Assembly (NCBI RefSeq): GCF_016900655.1
Contig: NZ_JACJKH010000011.1
Location: forward strand, 39,211-103,210
Source of the DNA: Drancourtella massiliensis
GTDB taxonomy: Bacteria > Bacillota > Clostridia > Lachnospirales > Lachnospiraceae
Length of the DNA stretch: 64,000 nucleotides
Reading direction: 5' to 3'
Shown here: piece after piece, positions 43,942 through 52,494 of the stretch
How positions within the stretch are numbered: position 1 is the first letter of the stretch
How the letters are laid out: every line of letters starts with the position of its first letter
The notes under the pieces: model-generated
Database searches by the model: none
The model's input: the letters and a program-made list of their open reading frames with translations, nothing else
Told to the model about the DNA's origin: nothing
Program-made: the position numbers and the translations under genes

Positions 43942-45150
43942 TTATAGTTTATTTCTATAAATCACGCCATAACCGATTCCGACGTCCTCCCCTGTCATCA
44001 CAAGCTGTTTCACAGCTCTCTGCAGGCTTGTCTGTTCCGGATAGTTTTCTTTATCTTCCCGGATTTCGCCAAATACCCTTTCCTCCGCCTGGCGGAAAGG
44101 ATAGATGATCTTTTCCACCTCAAACCGGTTCTGGAATTTCAGAATGTTGCTCTGCGGTTTTAAGAGTTTCTGAAGCTTCGGCGAGAGCAGCCACGATTCA
44201 CAGTCATACATCGTATACTCCGGTCCGAAAAAGCGGTCTGCCTCCGCAAATGATTTTCCGCATTCCTCATCCAGAAGCGACTCTCCTTCCGGAATGTGCA
44301 CATGCAGAACCTTATTCTCCGGATCCGGCTCAAACTGAAGTCTTCCAAGCCGGAAAATTTTCATCTGCAACTGGAGCGACAGCCAGCGTTCTTCCACAAT
44401 ACCCGGAATTCCCTTCGTTTTCATGCACCGCCTGTACCAGATCGTAAGATCATAAAAGGTATCAAAATAAACGCGGTCGGAAATCCCTTTCTCCATAAAT
44501 GCCGGGTACAGATCGCATGCCAGACGCAGGTACAGACAGAGATAGAACTGTTCTTTGTCCTTCCTTTTATCTGCTTCCTCAAAAAATGTCTTTGTATCCT
44601 CGTAAAATAAATTCTTCCAGTTCTGATAAACTGTCTCCGTCATCGGAAAGGATCCCGCACAGTTCCTTCCCTCCTCCGGAAGCTGAATCTTCTCCATCAA
44701 TGTTTCCAGCTCCATCATCTGACTCCTCTCTTTTCGTATCTTCTTTTCAATCCGATCCGCAAGTTTTTCTGCATCCGGCAGTTCCTTCGGATCACAGCAC
44801 CAGTATTTCTCATGATCCGCGTCCTTCATTCCCTCAATCAAAATCACATCCGCCTCAGGAAAAAATGCGGTCAGTTCTTCCAGTTTCGTACCTCTTTGAT
44901 TTTTCACAAGCTGATATTTTCCGGAAGAAAAAACTGCGGATGCATAGGCACCTGCCTGATAGTGCCTCCAGCTGTCCGTTCCTTCCCGGTCCGCCTCAAA
45001 GTCATGGCCGTCATGCTTTATGGCCGCAACCTGAAAGCCTCTTCCGGTGAGAATCCGGATGAGTGATTCCATCAGCGTTGTCTTCCCGGAATTTTTCTCC
45101 CCGGCTATTCCAAAGAGCACCGGATGCCCTGCTATATTCTGATATACCAT
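43942..45150 (-). CDS. MobB-type GTPase fused to an acyltransferase-like (NAT_N/GNAT_C) domain
   Basis: 402 residues. Residues 1 to about 130 are MobB, the adaptor GTPase of molybdopterin-dinucleotide synthesis: FGIAGEKNSGKTTLMESLI (Walker A), AAIKHDGHDFEADREGTDS and VILIEGMKDADHEKYW. The remaining ~250 residues (LCLYLRLACDLYPAFMEKGI, YFDTFYDLTIWYRRCM, RLGRLQFEPD, VLHVHIPEG) resemble the clostridial acyltransferase-domain protein with NAT_N and GNAT_C parts, which I know only as a separate protein. No stop or frameshift separates the halves. Overlaps the moeA end by 19 bases. The MobB half is secure; the second assignment is by memory of family motifs. Confidence 0.75.
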   Translation of the reverse strand: MVYQNIAGHPVLFGIAGEKNSGKTTLMESLIRILTGRGFQVAAIKHDGHDFEADREGTDSWRHYQAGAYASAVFSSGKYQLVKNQRGTKLEELTAFFPEADVILIEGMKDADHEKYWCCDPKELPDAEKLADRIEKKIRKERSQMMELETLMEKIQLPEEGRNCAGSFPMTETVYQNWKNLFYEDTKTFFEEADKRKDKEQFYLCLYLRLACDLYPAFMEKGISDRVYFDTFYDLTIWYRRCMKTKGIPGIVEERWLSLQLQMKIFRLGRLQFEPDPENKVLHVHIPEGESLLDEECGKSFAEADRFFGPEYTMYDCESWLLSPKLQKLLKPQSNILKFQNRFEVEKIIYPFRQAEERVFGEIREDKENYPEQTSLQRAVKQLVMTGEDVGIGYGVIYRNKL

Positions 45151-46343
45151 ACCTGTTCTCCCTTTTCAATCCGCTCTCTGCCTTTCTCGATTTTTACCAG
45201 ACAGTTGCAGCCATTCATAGAACTTAAAATCCCTGATTTTTCTTTATCCTGAGGAATGGTAATTCTGCCGGACTCTTCTCTCCCTCTGATGTAGCGGTCT
45301 GTTTTGCATGTCTTATGAAAGGCCGTCATCAAAATCCCCTGTTCTTCTTTTGGAAGCAGGTCCTCACATCCCAAAAGACATGCTGCCGCATATCTTACAA
45401 GAAGCTCCATGTGCACGGCCGCTGCAAATGGATTCCCCGAAAGGCTTACAACCAAAGTCCCCTGTAAGACAGAACACGCTGTAGGAGAACCCGGTTTTGC
45501 GAGAACATGTTCAAAAAGAAACTTTGCTCCTTCCTGCTGCAGAACATCTTTTACCAGATCTTTTTCTCCCACAGAGACCCCGCCCGTCGTCACAACCAGA
45601 TCGGCGCATCCGGCCGCTTTTCTCAGGCTTGTCCGAATCGTCTCCTCCTCATCCGGTACTTCTTCTGCCAGCACAACTTCTCCGCCAAGCTCCCGCATCC
45701 GCTCTGCAATCATAAACAGACTGGAGTCGTAAATCTGTCCGGGCCGAAGCGTTCTGCCAGGAAGGCATAGTTCATTTCCGGTAGTCAGTACCGCAATTTT
45801 CACTTTCTTTCTCACCTGGACGCTATGGTATCCTGCTGCAGACGCAATACCGATTCTGACAGCATCCAGCCGGGTTCCTTTCTCAATCAACAGGTCTCCT
45901 GTCCGGAAGTCCTCTCCTGCCGGGCAATAGTTCTCATATGGATTCTGGCTTTTTCTTATTCGTACTTCCCGGTCCTGGCCGTCAGTTTCTTCCTGCTTAA
46001 CGACAGTATCCGCCCCATTTGGAATCGGTGCCCCGGTCATGATCCGCGTTGCTTCACCTGGCCCGATTCCCCGCTTCGGATATTCTCCCGCGCACAGTTT
46101 CTCCACAACCCGCAGGCAAACCGGCGTCTCTTTTCCGGCCTCCCTGATATCTTCCGCCCGGACAGCATACCCATCATAAGGAGATTTTGGAAACGGAGGA
46201 TTGTCCTGCCAGGCCCTGATCTCTTCAGCAAGGATTCTCCCTCCCGCATCCATCAGGCTGACTTCCTCTGTTTTTTCTTCCCTTACAGCCACTTTTTTTA
46301 TCAGTTCCTGTGCTTCATTCACTGTCACTGTTTTCCCGTCCAT
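45132..46343 (-). CDS. moeA: molybdopterin molybdenumtransferase
   Basis: 403 residues. Inserts molybdate into adenylated molybdopterin. Blocks: PPFPKSPYDGYAV, GEATRIMTGAPIPNGADTVV, VAVLTTGNEL-like TTGNELCLPGRTL, VTTGGVSVGEKDLV and SLSGNPFAAAVH. Start 46343 follows AAAGGAGG and overlaps the end of mobA by 29 bases. Part of the molybdoenzyme operon. Confidence 0.95.
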   Translation of the reverse strand: MDGKTVTVNEAQELIKKVAVREEKTEEVSLMDAGGRILAEEIRAWQDNPPFPKSPYDGYAVRAEDIREAGKETPVCLRVVEKLCAGEYPKRGIGPGEATRIMTGAPIPNGADTVVKQEETDGQDREVRIRKSQNPYENYCPAGEDFRTGDLLIEKGTRLDAVRIGIASAAGYHSVQVRKKVKIAVLTTGNELCLPGRTLRPGQIYDSSLFMIAERMRELGGEVVLAEEVPDEEETIRTSLRKAAGCADLVVTTGGVSVGEKDLVKDVLQQEGAKFLFEHVLAKPGSPTACSVLQGTLVVSLSGNPFAAAVHMELLVRYAAACLLGCEDLLPKEEQGILMTAFHKTCKTDRYIRGREESGRITIPQDKEKSGILSSMNGCNCLVKIEKGRERIEKGEQVWYIRI

Positions 46344-46932
46344 CGTTCCTCCTTTGAAGTCTTCGATATTCCTGCTCTGTATTCAGATTGACGAGCTTTT
46401 TCAGCTGTTTTGTCCCGTCGAGAAACGTATATTCCTTCGCTTCTTCTGTCTCAAACAGGCTCTTCATTCTGTAATTTCCTGCTGTGCGCTGCCGTTCCAT
46501 AACGGGAATCATTGCTTTTGTATAGATGCCCGGAAACGGTTCCGGTCCTTTTTCTGTCCGGTAAAATACCGGACGGCCGCTCCGCTCATATTCCCGGAGC
46601 ATCATTTCTGCCATCTCTTCATCAAGTCCAAAGGTATCGCACGGTACAACAAACAGGGCTTCCTGAGGGCACAGCAAAAGACCGCTCAAGATCCCTCCAA
46701 GCGGTCCTGCTTCCTCATAGAGATCTGTAATCCATTTGGCACTCCCCACGGTCTCATTTGGAATCTCAGCTACCGAAATATAAAAATTCTCCAGAGAGCG
46801 GAGCGTCTCCATTGCCCATAGAGCCAGATACTTCCCCTGATGCCGCAGATAGAGTTTCTGCCGTCCGCCCATCCTTTTTCCTCTGCCTCCCGCCAGAATG
46901 TATCCGGCCAGATCGGTTCTCTGTTTGCTCAT
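46315..46932 (-). CDS. mobA: molybdenum cofactor guanylyltransferase-like protein
   Basis: 205 residues. The nucleotide-binding start AGYILAGGRGKRMGGRQKLYL matches MobA (LAGGxSxRMGxxK), and VVPCDTFGLDEEM supplies the metal-binding Asp. Adds GMP (or CMP for MocA-type) to Mo-molybdopterin. Starts directly after the ferredoxin-subunit stop. Dinucleotide type cannot be decided here; the DMSO-reductase-type enzyme upstream favours guanine. Confidence 0.88.
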   Translation of the reverse strand: MSKQRTDLAGYILAGGRGKRMGGRQKLYLRHQGKYLALWAMETLRSLENFYISVAEIPNETVGSAKWITDLYEEAGPLGGILSGLLLCPQEALFVVPCDTFGLDEEMAEMMLREYERSGRPVFYRTEKGPEPFPGIYTKAMIPVMERQRTAGNYRMKSLFETEEAKEYTFLDGTKQLKKLVNLNTEQEYRRLQRRNDGRENSDSE

Positions 46933-47367
46933 CTATTCTTTCTCCAGTGTAATTACATCCAGACAGCAGACGGACACACACGCCGGCTCCCTTCCTTCTT
47001 TCAGCCGCTCAATGCAGCCGTCACATTTCGCTGCTTTTTTATTTTCATCCAGAAAAATCACATGATCCGGACAGACCTTTTCACATGCTCCGCAGCCGAT
47101 ACACATCTCCTTGTCAACCAGAATCCATCCGTATTCCTGATCCCGGTAAAGCGCACCTGACGGACATACCTCTGCGCATGCTCCGCAATGAGTGCAGCCC
47201 GGACAGATCTCATAAGAAAATCCCTTCTCCTCATCTGTCACCTTCCGGATCGTCCGAAAACTTCTTGCATGAATCTCTTCTGCACCATGATGTGCGTCCA
47301 GACATGCCGTATGGCACGCATAACATCCGACGCATCCTGCGGTATTAAATTTCAGTCGATACGGCAT
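46933..47367 (-). CDS. four-cluster ferredoxin subunit of a molybdopterin oxidoreductase
   Basis: 144 residues, DmsB/HycB type. Cysteine groups CVGCYACHTAC, CPGCTHCGACAEVC, CIGCGACEKVC and CDGC...CVSVC would hold four [4Fe-4S] clusters and carry electrons to or from the catalytic subunit. No signal peptide or membrane segment, so the pair is cytosolic. Start 47367 follows CGGAGGTGACAGG and overlaps the end of the catalytic gene by 23 bases. Confidence 0.92.
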   Translation of the reverse strand: MPYRLKFNTAGCVGCYACHTACLDAHHGAEEIHARSFRTIRKVTDEEKGFSYEICPGCTHCGACAEVCPSGALYRDQEYGWILVDKEMCIGCGACEKVCPDHVIFLDENKKAAKCDGCIERLKEGREPACVSVCCLDVITLEKE

Positions 47368-49429
47368 TTCCTGTCACCTCCGCCTGCTTTTCTATTTTAC
47401 AGAAATAGCTTTTATATCCCGGAAAACCCGTATAGGGATCCAGATAGTTCCGGTCAATCAGATTGTTCGCTTCCCCTTTTTTATTTCCGTGATAAATGTA
47501 GACCACGCCAGGATTTCCAGTGATGGAATACACGGCTGTCCCCTGCATTTCCCCGGCCGGAGAGGTCACTTTCACCGGATCTCCGTCTGCGATTCCGTAA
47601 GTCTTTCCGTCATCCGGATGAATCTCCACCATCGGGTTCGTTTCCAGACCGGAAAGCCATGGAAGCCGGTACATTCTCGCATGGAAAAACTGTGGTTTTC
47701 TGGCTCCGGTATTTAAAATCAGCGGATACTCCTTCCGGTCCACCTGATCCTGTTCCCGGAAATCCTTGTAGACAGGCAGCGGATCATATCCTCTGCTTTC
47801 CTTATATTTCTCAAGTACCAGTGAGGAAAATTCCACCTTCCCGGACAGCGTATGAAACGGCTCATCCTCGTAAGTCCGTTCCCTCGGCGGAAAAATTACT
47901 TTCCCTCTCATTCCGGCCGGATGGCTGCGGAGATCCTCCAGCGTCAGACCCGACGGTTCCAGAATATAATTCATGTAGGATTCGTAGCCTCCAGTCAGTA
48001 CTTTATCTTTCAACTGCATTCTCCGTGCCAGTTCAATAATGATTTCAATATCATTTTTCGCCTCTCCGACAGGCTCCACCGCCCGCTGATTCAGCGCAAA
48101 CATTCCTCCCCGAAGCGCCTTGACCTCCTCACGTTCAAATGTGGTGCAGGCAGGCAGTACCAGATCCGCCATTTTGGAAGAGTCCGACCAGAACAGCTCT
48201 GTGTTGACATAAAAATCCAGCGTTCCAAGTGCTTTCTGCAGATGCTCCGGCTGCGGCCACATCCGGTGATTCAGTCCCATGGCAAAGACTGCCTTCAAAG
48301 GATACGGATCCTCCTCCAGGATATAGTCCGCAAGTCTTGTGCACTGGGCCTCCTGACAAGGCAGATCGAACCACACCGGAAAATCCTTCTCCCCGATGGC
48401 CTCTTCTTCGTTATAACGAATGACTTTTCCAAACTCGTTGCACGGTGATGTAGGCCCCGGCCTCGAGCGGTTTCCTCCCTCTATATCATAATTTCCCGTC
48501 AGCGCAATCAGACAGAACACCGCCCGGTAGTTCTGAAAACCATTGATATGATGGACAATCGTAGAAACCGAAAACTGGATTCCCGAAGGCTTGTTGCCGG
48601 CATAGAGCCTTGCCGCCTCCCGGATCAGATCCGCGTCCGCCCCGGTAATCTCCTGTACCTTCTCCGGTGGAAACTTCCGAACATAATTCTTATATTCCTC
48701 AAACCCATGTACATACTTTTCCACGAACTCTTTGTCGTAAAGATTCTCCTCAATAATCACATGGGCCATCGCAAGGGCAAGCGCTCCATCCGTCCCCGGC
48801 GTGATCTTCAGATGAATATCCGCCTCCTTCACAGTCACTGTATTACGCGGATCCACCGCAATGATCTTCACACCCCGCTCCTTTAAACTCCGGTACATCT
48901 TTCCCATCGGTGTATTAGAATGGAACAGATTGCTCGTCCAAAGCAAAAGCGTCTTCGTATGGGCCAGATCCGGAAAACAGATCCCGTTTCCGTAAACCGA
49001 CTTCCACGCCAGATCCGAAGCCTGAAAGCAGGTACTCGATTCCGTACAGAAATTCGGACTTTCAAACGCATTTGCGAAGCGCAGAAGCGCAGGCCTGTAC
49101 CACTTTGGGTAACCCGCATAAAATACCACAGATTTTGCCCCGTACTGCTCCTTCACCCGGTTCAGATTCTCCACAATCAGATCATACGCTTCTTCCCAGG
49201 AAATCCGCTCAAACTCTCCGCTTCCCCTCTCCCCGACGCGCTTCATCGGATACAGGATCCGCTCCTCATTATAAAGGTACTGCTTTGACGCCGCTCCCTT
49301 AGAACAAAGTCCCCGGCTCTTTCCATTCTCCACACGGCCCTCAACGGAAACAACCTTTCCATCCTCCACATAAACATCCATCGGACACCCGGTCGAACAA
49401 ATCCCACAGAAAATCTGCTTTTTCTCCAT
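47345..49429 (-). CDS. molybdopterin-dependent oxidoreductase, DMSO-reductase superfamily, catalytic subunit
   Basis: 694 residues. N-terminal [4Fe-4S] site C8, C11, C15 and C42 (FCGICSTGC, GLCSKG). Cofactor-binding blocks: WTSNLFHSNTPMG, AVDPRNTVTVKEADIHLKI, PGTDGALALAMAH and the C-terminal dinucleotide domain LILNTGARKPQFFHARMY. C134 in TESSTCFQASD is the likely metal ligand. No Tat signal. The two-subunit soluble form resembles acetylene hydratase, transhydroxylase and gut catechol dehydroxylases rather than membrane respiratory enzymes; the substrate is unknown. Start 49429 has GCGGAG upstream. First gene of the operon. Confidence 0.88.
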   Translation of the reverse strand: MEKKQIFCGICSTGCPMDVYVEDGKVVSVEGRVENGKSRGLCSKGAASKQYLYNEERILYPMKRVGERGSGEFERISWEEAYDLIVENLNRVKEQYGAKSVVFYAGYPKWYRPALLRFANAFESPNFCTESSTCFQASDLAWKSVYGNGICFPDLAHTKTLLLWTSNLFHSNTPMGKMYRSLKERGVKIIAVDPRNTVTVKEADIHLKITPGTDGALALAMAHVIIEENLYDKEFVEKYVHGFEEYKNYVRKFPPEKVQEITGADADLIREAARLYAGNKPSGIQFSVSTIVHHINGFQNYRAVFCLIALTGNYDIEGGNRSRPGPTSPCNEFGKVIRYNEEEAIGEKDFPVWFDLPCQEAQCTRLADYILEEDPYPLKAVFAMGLNHRMWPQPEHLQKALGTLDFYVNTELFWSDSSKMADLVLPACTTFEREEVKALRGGMFALNQRAVEPVGEAKNDIEIIIELARRMQLKDKVLTGGYESYMNYILEPSGLTLEDLRSHPAGMRGKVIFPPRERTYEDEPFHTLSGKVEFSSLVLEKYKESRGYDPLPVYKDFREQDQVDRKEYPLILNTGARKPQFFHARMYRLPWLSGLETNPMVEIHPDDGKTYGIADGDPVKVTSPAGEMQGTAVYSITGNPGVVYIYHGNKKGEANNLIDRNYLDPYTGFPGYKSYFCKIEKQAEVTGNAVSTEI

Positions 49430-49473
49430 AAACGCTCCGCTGCCTCCTCCCAAACAAACTTCATAGTACGTCT

Positions 49474-49502
49474 ATTATACGTCGGTACACTTCGGAGTGT
49501 AA
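49474..49502 (-). promoter_or_regulatory. promoter of the molybdoenzyme operon with palindromic operator
   Basis: On the minus strand TTACAC (49497-49502), 17 bases and TATAAT (49474-49479). The palindrome TACACT-TCGG-AGTGTA (49486-49501) covers the -35 edge and much of the spacer, the place for a repressor site. No regulator gene is adjacent. Confidence 0.65.
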
Positions 49503-49548
49503 AATAAGGTTTGTCTATCAGTTTATCATCTTTATCTATAGTTATGGA

Positions 49549-51204
49549 CTAAATCCGTTTTGCGATTTCGCGGTTAATCCGGTTCCTCAGAGCAATCAGA
49601 TAATAGTCTGTTTTCGGGAAACATGTAAATGTCAGAGGCTCTGCCAGATTCTCCTCTATGCATTCCATGACAGTTTCACGTCCTGCCAGAGATTCAAGAA
49701 GTTCACATGCGCGCAGATCCTGAAGCGCCTCTTCCAGCACCATCATGCGAATGGATTCCTCCGGATACCCGTCTGTTCCCGGATAAACAAGGAACGGATC
49801 TCCCGCCGCAAAACATCCCCCTGCGTCTGTCACCTGATATGGGTTCACCGCTTCCAGCGAATACTGGCTGTTATAAAAATTATAACCCCAGTGCAGAATT
49901 CCGGCAATCCGGTATTTATAAAGCTGCAACCCGTAAATCCGGTTACGGAGAGACGGCATTGCCATAAATCGGTTACTCACCTCATAAGACTGCGACACAC
50001 AATAATAAGTCCACAGATTTTCTACTCCGTGGTTCAGGAATTCTTGAATCGCATCATTTGCCGGAACCGGCTGCTCAACGAGTCCGTGTTCATAAAATTT
50101 ATAGTCCGAAAGTGCGTCCATCGTATGAAATCCGTCCAGCAGGTCTTCAATAGATTCTCTCGCCGCACGGTAACTATCCAGATCTTCCTCTCGTGGTTCG
50201 TCGGACAGATGAAACCAGGTTACCTCAGCGATCCCCCATTCTTTCAGCTTTCCCGTAAGCTGCGGAAGCAGCACATGCAGAAAGTCTGTATACTTTCCTG
50301 ATGCCGGTGTATGCCATCCAAAGATTTTCTCCTCTTTTCCATCTTTGAGTGCAACCACTTTTGGCGCATATGCGGCTCCCCACTGGGAGAAAAGATGGCT
50401 CATCTCAAAATACTGAATGCCGCAGCTTCTGCAAAGATCGACCCAGCGTTTCAGTTTTTCAAACCCAAAGTGATACTCTCCTGATTTCATTTCAATATCG
50501 AGGAGCTGTGTTGTCGTCCGCTCATGCCCGACAGCCGTATCAAGCGCCGGTGTAAAAAGCGGTGTAAGAATCATATTGCCGCCGCGTTTTACATACTCCC
50601 GGATATAGTTTTCCATAATCTTCCAGTGTTCTTCCGAAAAGACCGGCACATGATAATAATCCGCAAGACAGTCCGCATAAAACCATTCTGTATGCAGGAT
50701 CTTCTGCTTTGGAAGTACCGCATTGTATATGGTAACTTCTGTCCTTGCTTCCGCAAGTTTTTCCTGGCCTTTCGTTAAGATAATCGTAACAGGATATACT
50801 CCGGCCAAAACATCTTCTGGCGTTTCAATATCAATCCAGAGACTCCTCCATTGCTGAGGGTAAATATATGTTTCATTATGTTCCAGTTCTCTTAACAGAT
50901 CCGGATATAAGCCCGCTTCTGTTTTCAGGTAGTTATCATCTGTCCTGTTTCCGCATGCCTTACATACCGGTACATTTTCCACCTGTCTGACACGGATCAG
51001 ATCCTTAATCTCTGATTCTACCTGTACCGTTACCCGGCGCCGCTCCGAATCTGTACTCGTACAGGCGGCCTGAAAAGAAATCGTTTCTCCCTTCAGGCAA
51101 GTCAGCTTCATACACTCCGGACGATAAACCGGCCTTTCCTCCAGAAAAACTTTCTCCAAAGAACTTACAAGTCTTATTTCATACATCTCTTTTTTCTGCT
51201 CCAT
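49549..51204 (-). CDS. GH123-like (DUF4091) glycoside hydrolase, copy 2
   Basis: 551 residues, closely similar to the copy at 39051 along its whole length (for example both start with YEIRL/YEMRL-VSSLEKVF and share HTEWFY, LTPLFTPALDT and NPYQVTDAGG). The catalytic pair is in VTWFHLSDEPREE. No signal peptide. Last gene of the run from the lipoprotein at 57650 through GH110- and GH109-like genes, which suggests removal of beta-linked GalNAc from imported glycans. Start follows GGGAGG. Confidence 0.8.
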   Translation of the reverse strand: MEQKKEMYEIRLVSSLEKVFLEERPVYRPECMKLTCLKGETISFQAACTSTDSERRRVTVQVESEIKDLIRVRQVENVPVCKACGNRTDDNYLKTEAGLYPDLLRELEHNETYIYPQQWRSLWIDIETPEDVLAGVYPVTIILTKGQEKLAEARTEVTIYNAVLPKQKILHTEWFYADCLADYYHVPVFSEEHWKIMENYIREYVKRGGNMILTPLFTPALDTAVGHERTTTQLLDIEMKSGEYHFGFEKLKRWVDLCRSCGIQYFEMSHLFSQWGAAYAPKVVALKDGKEEKIFGWHTPASGKYTDFLHVLLPQLTGKLKEWGIAEVTWFHLSDEPREEDLDSYRAARESIEDLLDGFHTMDALSDYKFYEHGLVEQPVPANDAIQEFLNHGVENLWTYYCVSQSYEVSNRFMAMPSLRNRIYGLQLYKYRIAGILHWGYNFYNSQYSLEAVNPYQVTDAGGCFAAGDPFLVYPGTDGYPEESIRMMVLEEALQDLRACELLESLAGRETVMECIEENLAEPLTFTCFPKTDYYLIALRNRINREIAKRI

Positions 51205-51286
51205 AATTTCCTCCCGTTTTTCATTTCTTCTATTGTAAAAAAACGGGCACAGCTTTTCAACTGTGCCCCTTCAGGCTTTTGCCCGT

Positions 51287-52483
51287 TTACCGCATCATCC
51301 ATGCTCCGTTTGTAAAATCCGGTACTGCTACCGGCTGGCTTCCAAGTGTAATAGACTGTTCCGCCAATGTCGAAATGCTCATCCATGATGCCATATCATA
51401 TGCATCAATCGGCATCGGTTTATGGTCTCTGATGGCTTCTACAAAATCACAGAAGACAAGCCAGTCCATTCCTCCGTGTCCACGCTTTACTCCTTCTTCC
51501 AGATATCGTCTCCACACAGGGTGTTCATATGTTTCTCTGTAAGTTTCGATGTTTCCCCATTGATCCTTCCAGGAGAAATCATACTTCTCATGTTCTCCAT
51601 CCAGAAAAATCGATCCATTCTCCTCGTTGAACAGTCCTTTTGTTCCCTGCACAAAAAATCCTCTGGAATAATACCTTGGAAGAGTCGTGTCCAGTTTCAG
51701 TGTAATCGTTTCGCCATTTGCACATTTAATCAGTGTCGTAACGATATCTCCCTGCTGAAATCTGACCTCACGAAGTTCCTGATCATCCGGCTTTTCTTTT
51801 TTGATATACTCTTCCAGTCCTTCCGCTTTCGACGCCATGGATGTCAGTGACACCATACGGTTTCCATGGTTAATTCCAAGAATCCGTGCAATCGGTCCCA
51901 GTTCGTGGGTCGGATAATTTTCTGTATTACGGTGAATATAATTTCTCAGTCTGTAATGCCGTTCTTCTTTCCCGTAAGCGACTTCCTTTCTCAAATCATG
52001 CATATATCCTCCGGCACAGTGGACAATTTTTCCAAACACGCCCTTTTTTACCATATGGTATGCCATCATCTCGTCCCGCCCATAGCAGCAGTTTTCCAGC
52101 AGCATAATCGGCGTTCCCGTTTTCTCATACGTTTCAACCAGTCTCCAGCATTCCTGAATCGAGTAGGCGCCTCCTACTTCACAACCGACCGGTTTTCCTG
52201 CTTCCATCGCCTCGATGGCCAGACGGATATGTGATTCCCAGGAGCTGCACAAAATGACCGCGTCAATATCAGAACATTCATATATCTTCCTGTAATCCGT
52301 AGTCTGATACGGCTCCTTTCCTGTCTTCTCCACAATCAGTTTTGCCGCTTTTTCACATCTGTCTTCATATACATCGCACACTGCACTGATCACTGCATCC
52401 TCATGATTGAGAAAGACATCCTCCAGAAGCATTGCTCCTCTGCATCCCAGTCCGATCAGTCCGATTCTGATTTTTTCACCCAT
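51287..52483 (-). CDS. GH109-like NAD-dependent glycosidase (Gfo/Idh/MocA fold)
   Basis: 398 residues. Rossmann start RIGLIGLGCRGAMLLED, then the GH109 blocks ENCCYGRDEMMAYHMVKKG, GKIVHCAGGYMHDLR, HYRLRNYIHRN and ENYPTHELGPIARILGIN, which match alpha-N-acetylgalactosaminidases that use bound NAD in an oxidation-elimination-addition mechanism and can cleave the blood-group A determinant. Unlike many described GH109 proteins it has no Tat or Sec signal. The gap to the GH110-like gene is 11 bases. A plain sugar oxidoreductase is the alternative, less likely given these motifs. Start follows AAAGGAG. Confidence 0.82.
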   Translation of the reverse strand: MGEKIRIGLIGLGCRGAMLLEDVFLNHEDAVISAVCDVYEDRCEKAAKLIVEKTGKEPYQTTDYRKIYECSDIDAVILCSSWESHIRLAIEAMEAGKPVGCEVGGAYSIQECWRLVETYEKTGTPIMLLENCCYGRDEMMAYHMVKKGVFGKIVHCAGGYMHDLRKEVAYGKEERHYRLRNYIHRNTENYPTHELGPIARILGINHGNRMVSLTSMASKAEGLEEYIKKEKPDDQELREVRFQQGDIVTTLIKCANGETITLKLDTTLPRYYSRGFFVQGTKGLFNEENGSIFLDGEHEKYDFSWKDQWGNIETYRETYEHPVWRRYLEEGVKRGHGGMDWLVFCDFVEAIRDHKPMPIDAYDMASWMSISTLAEQSITLGSQPVAVPDFTNGAWMMR

Positions 52484-52494
52484 GATGTTCTCCT

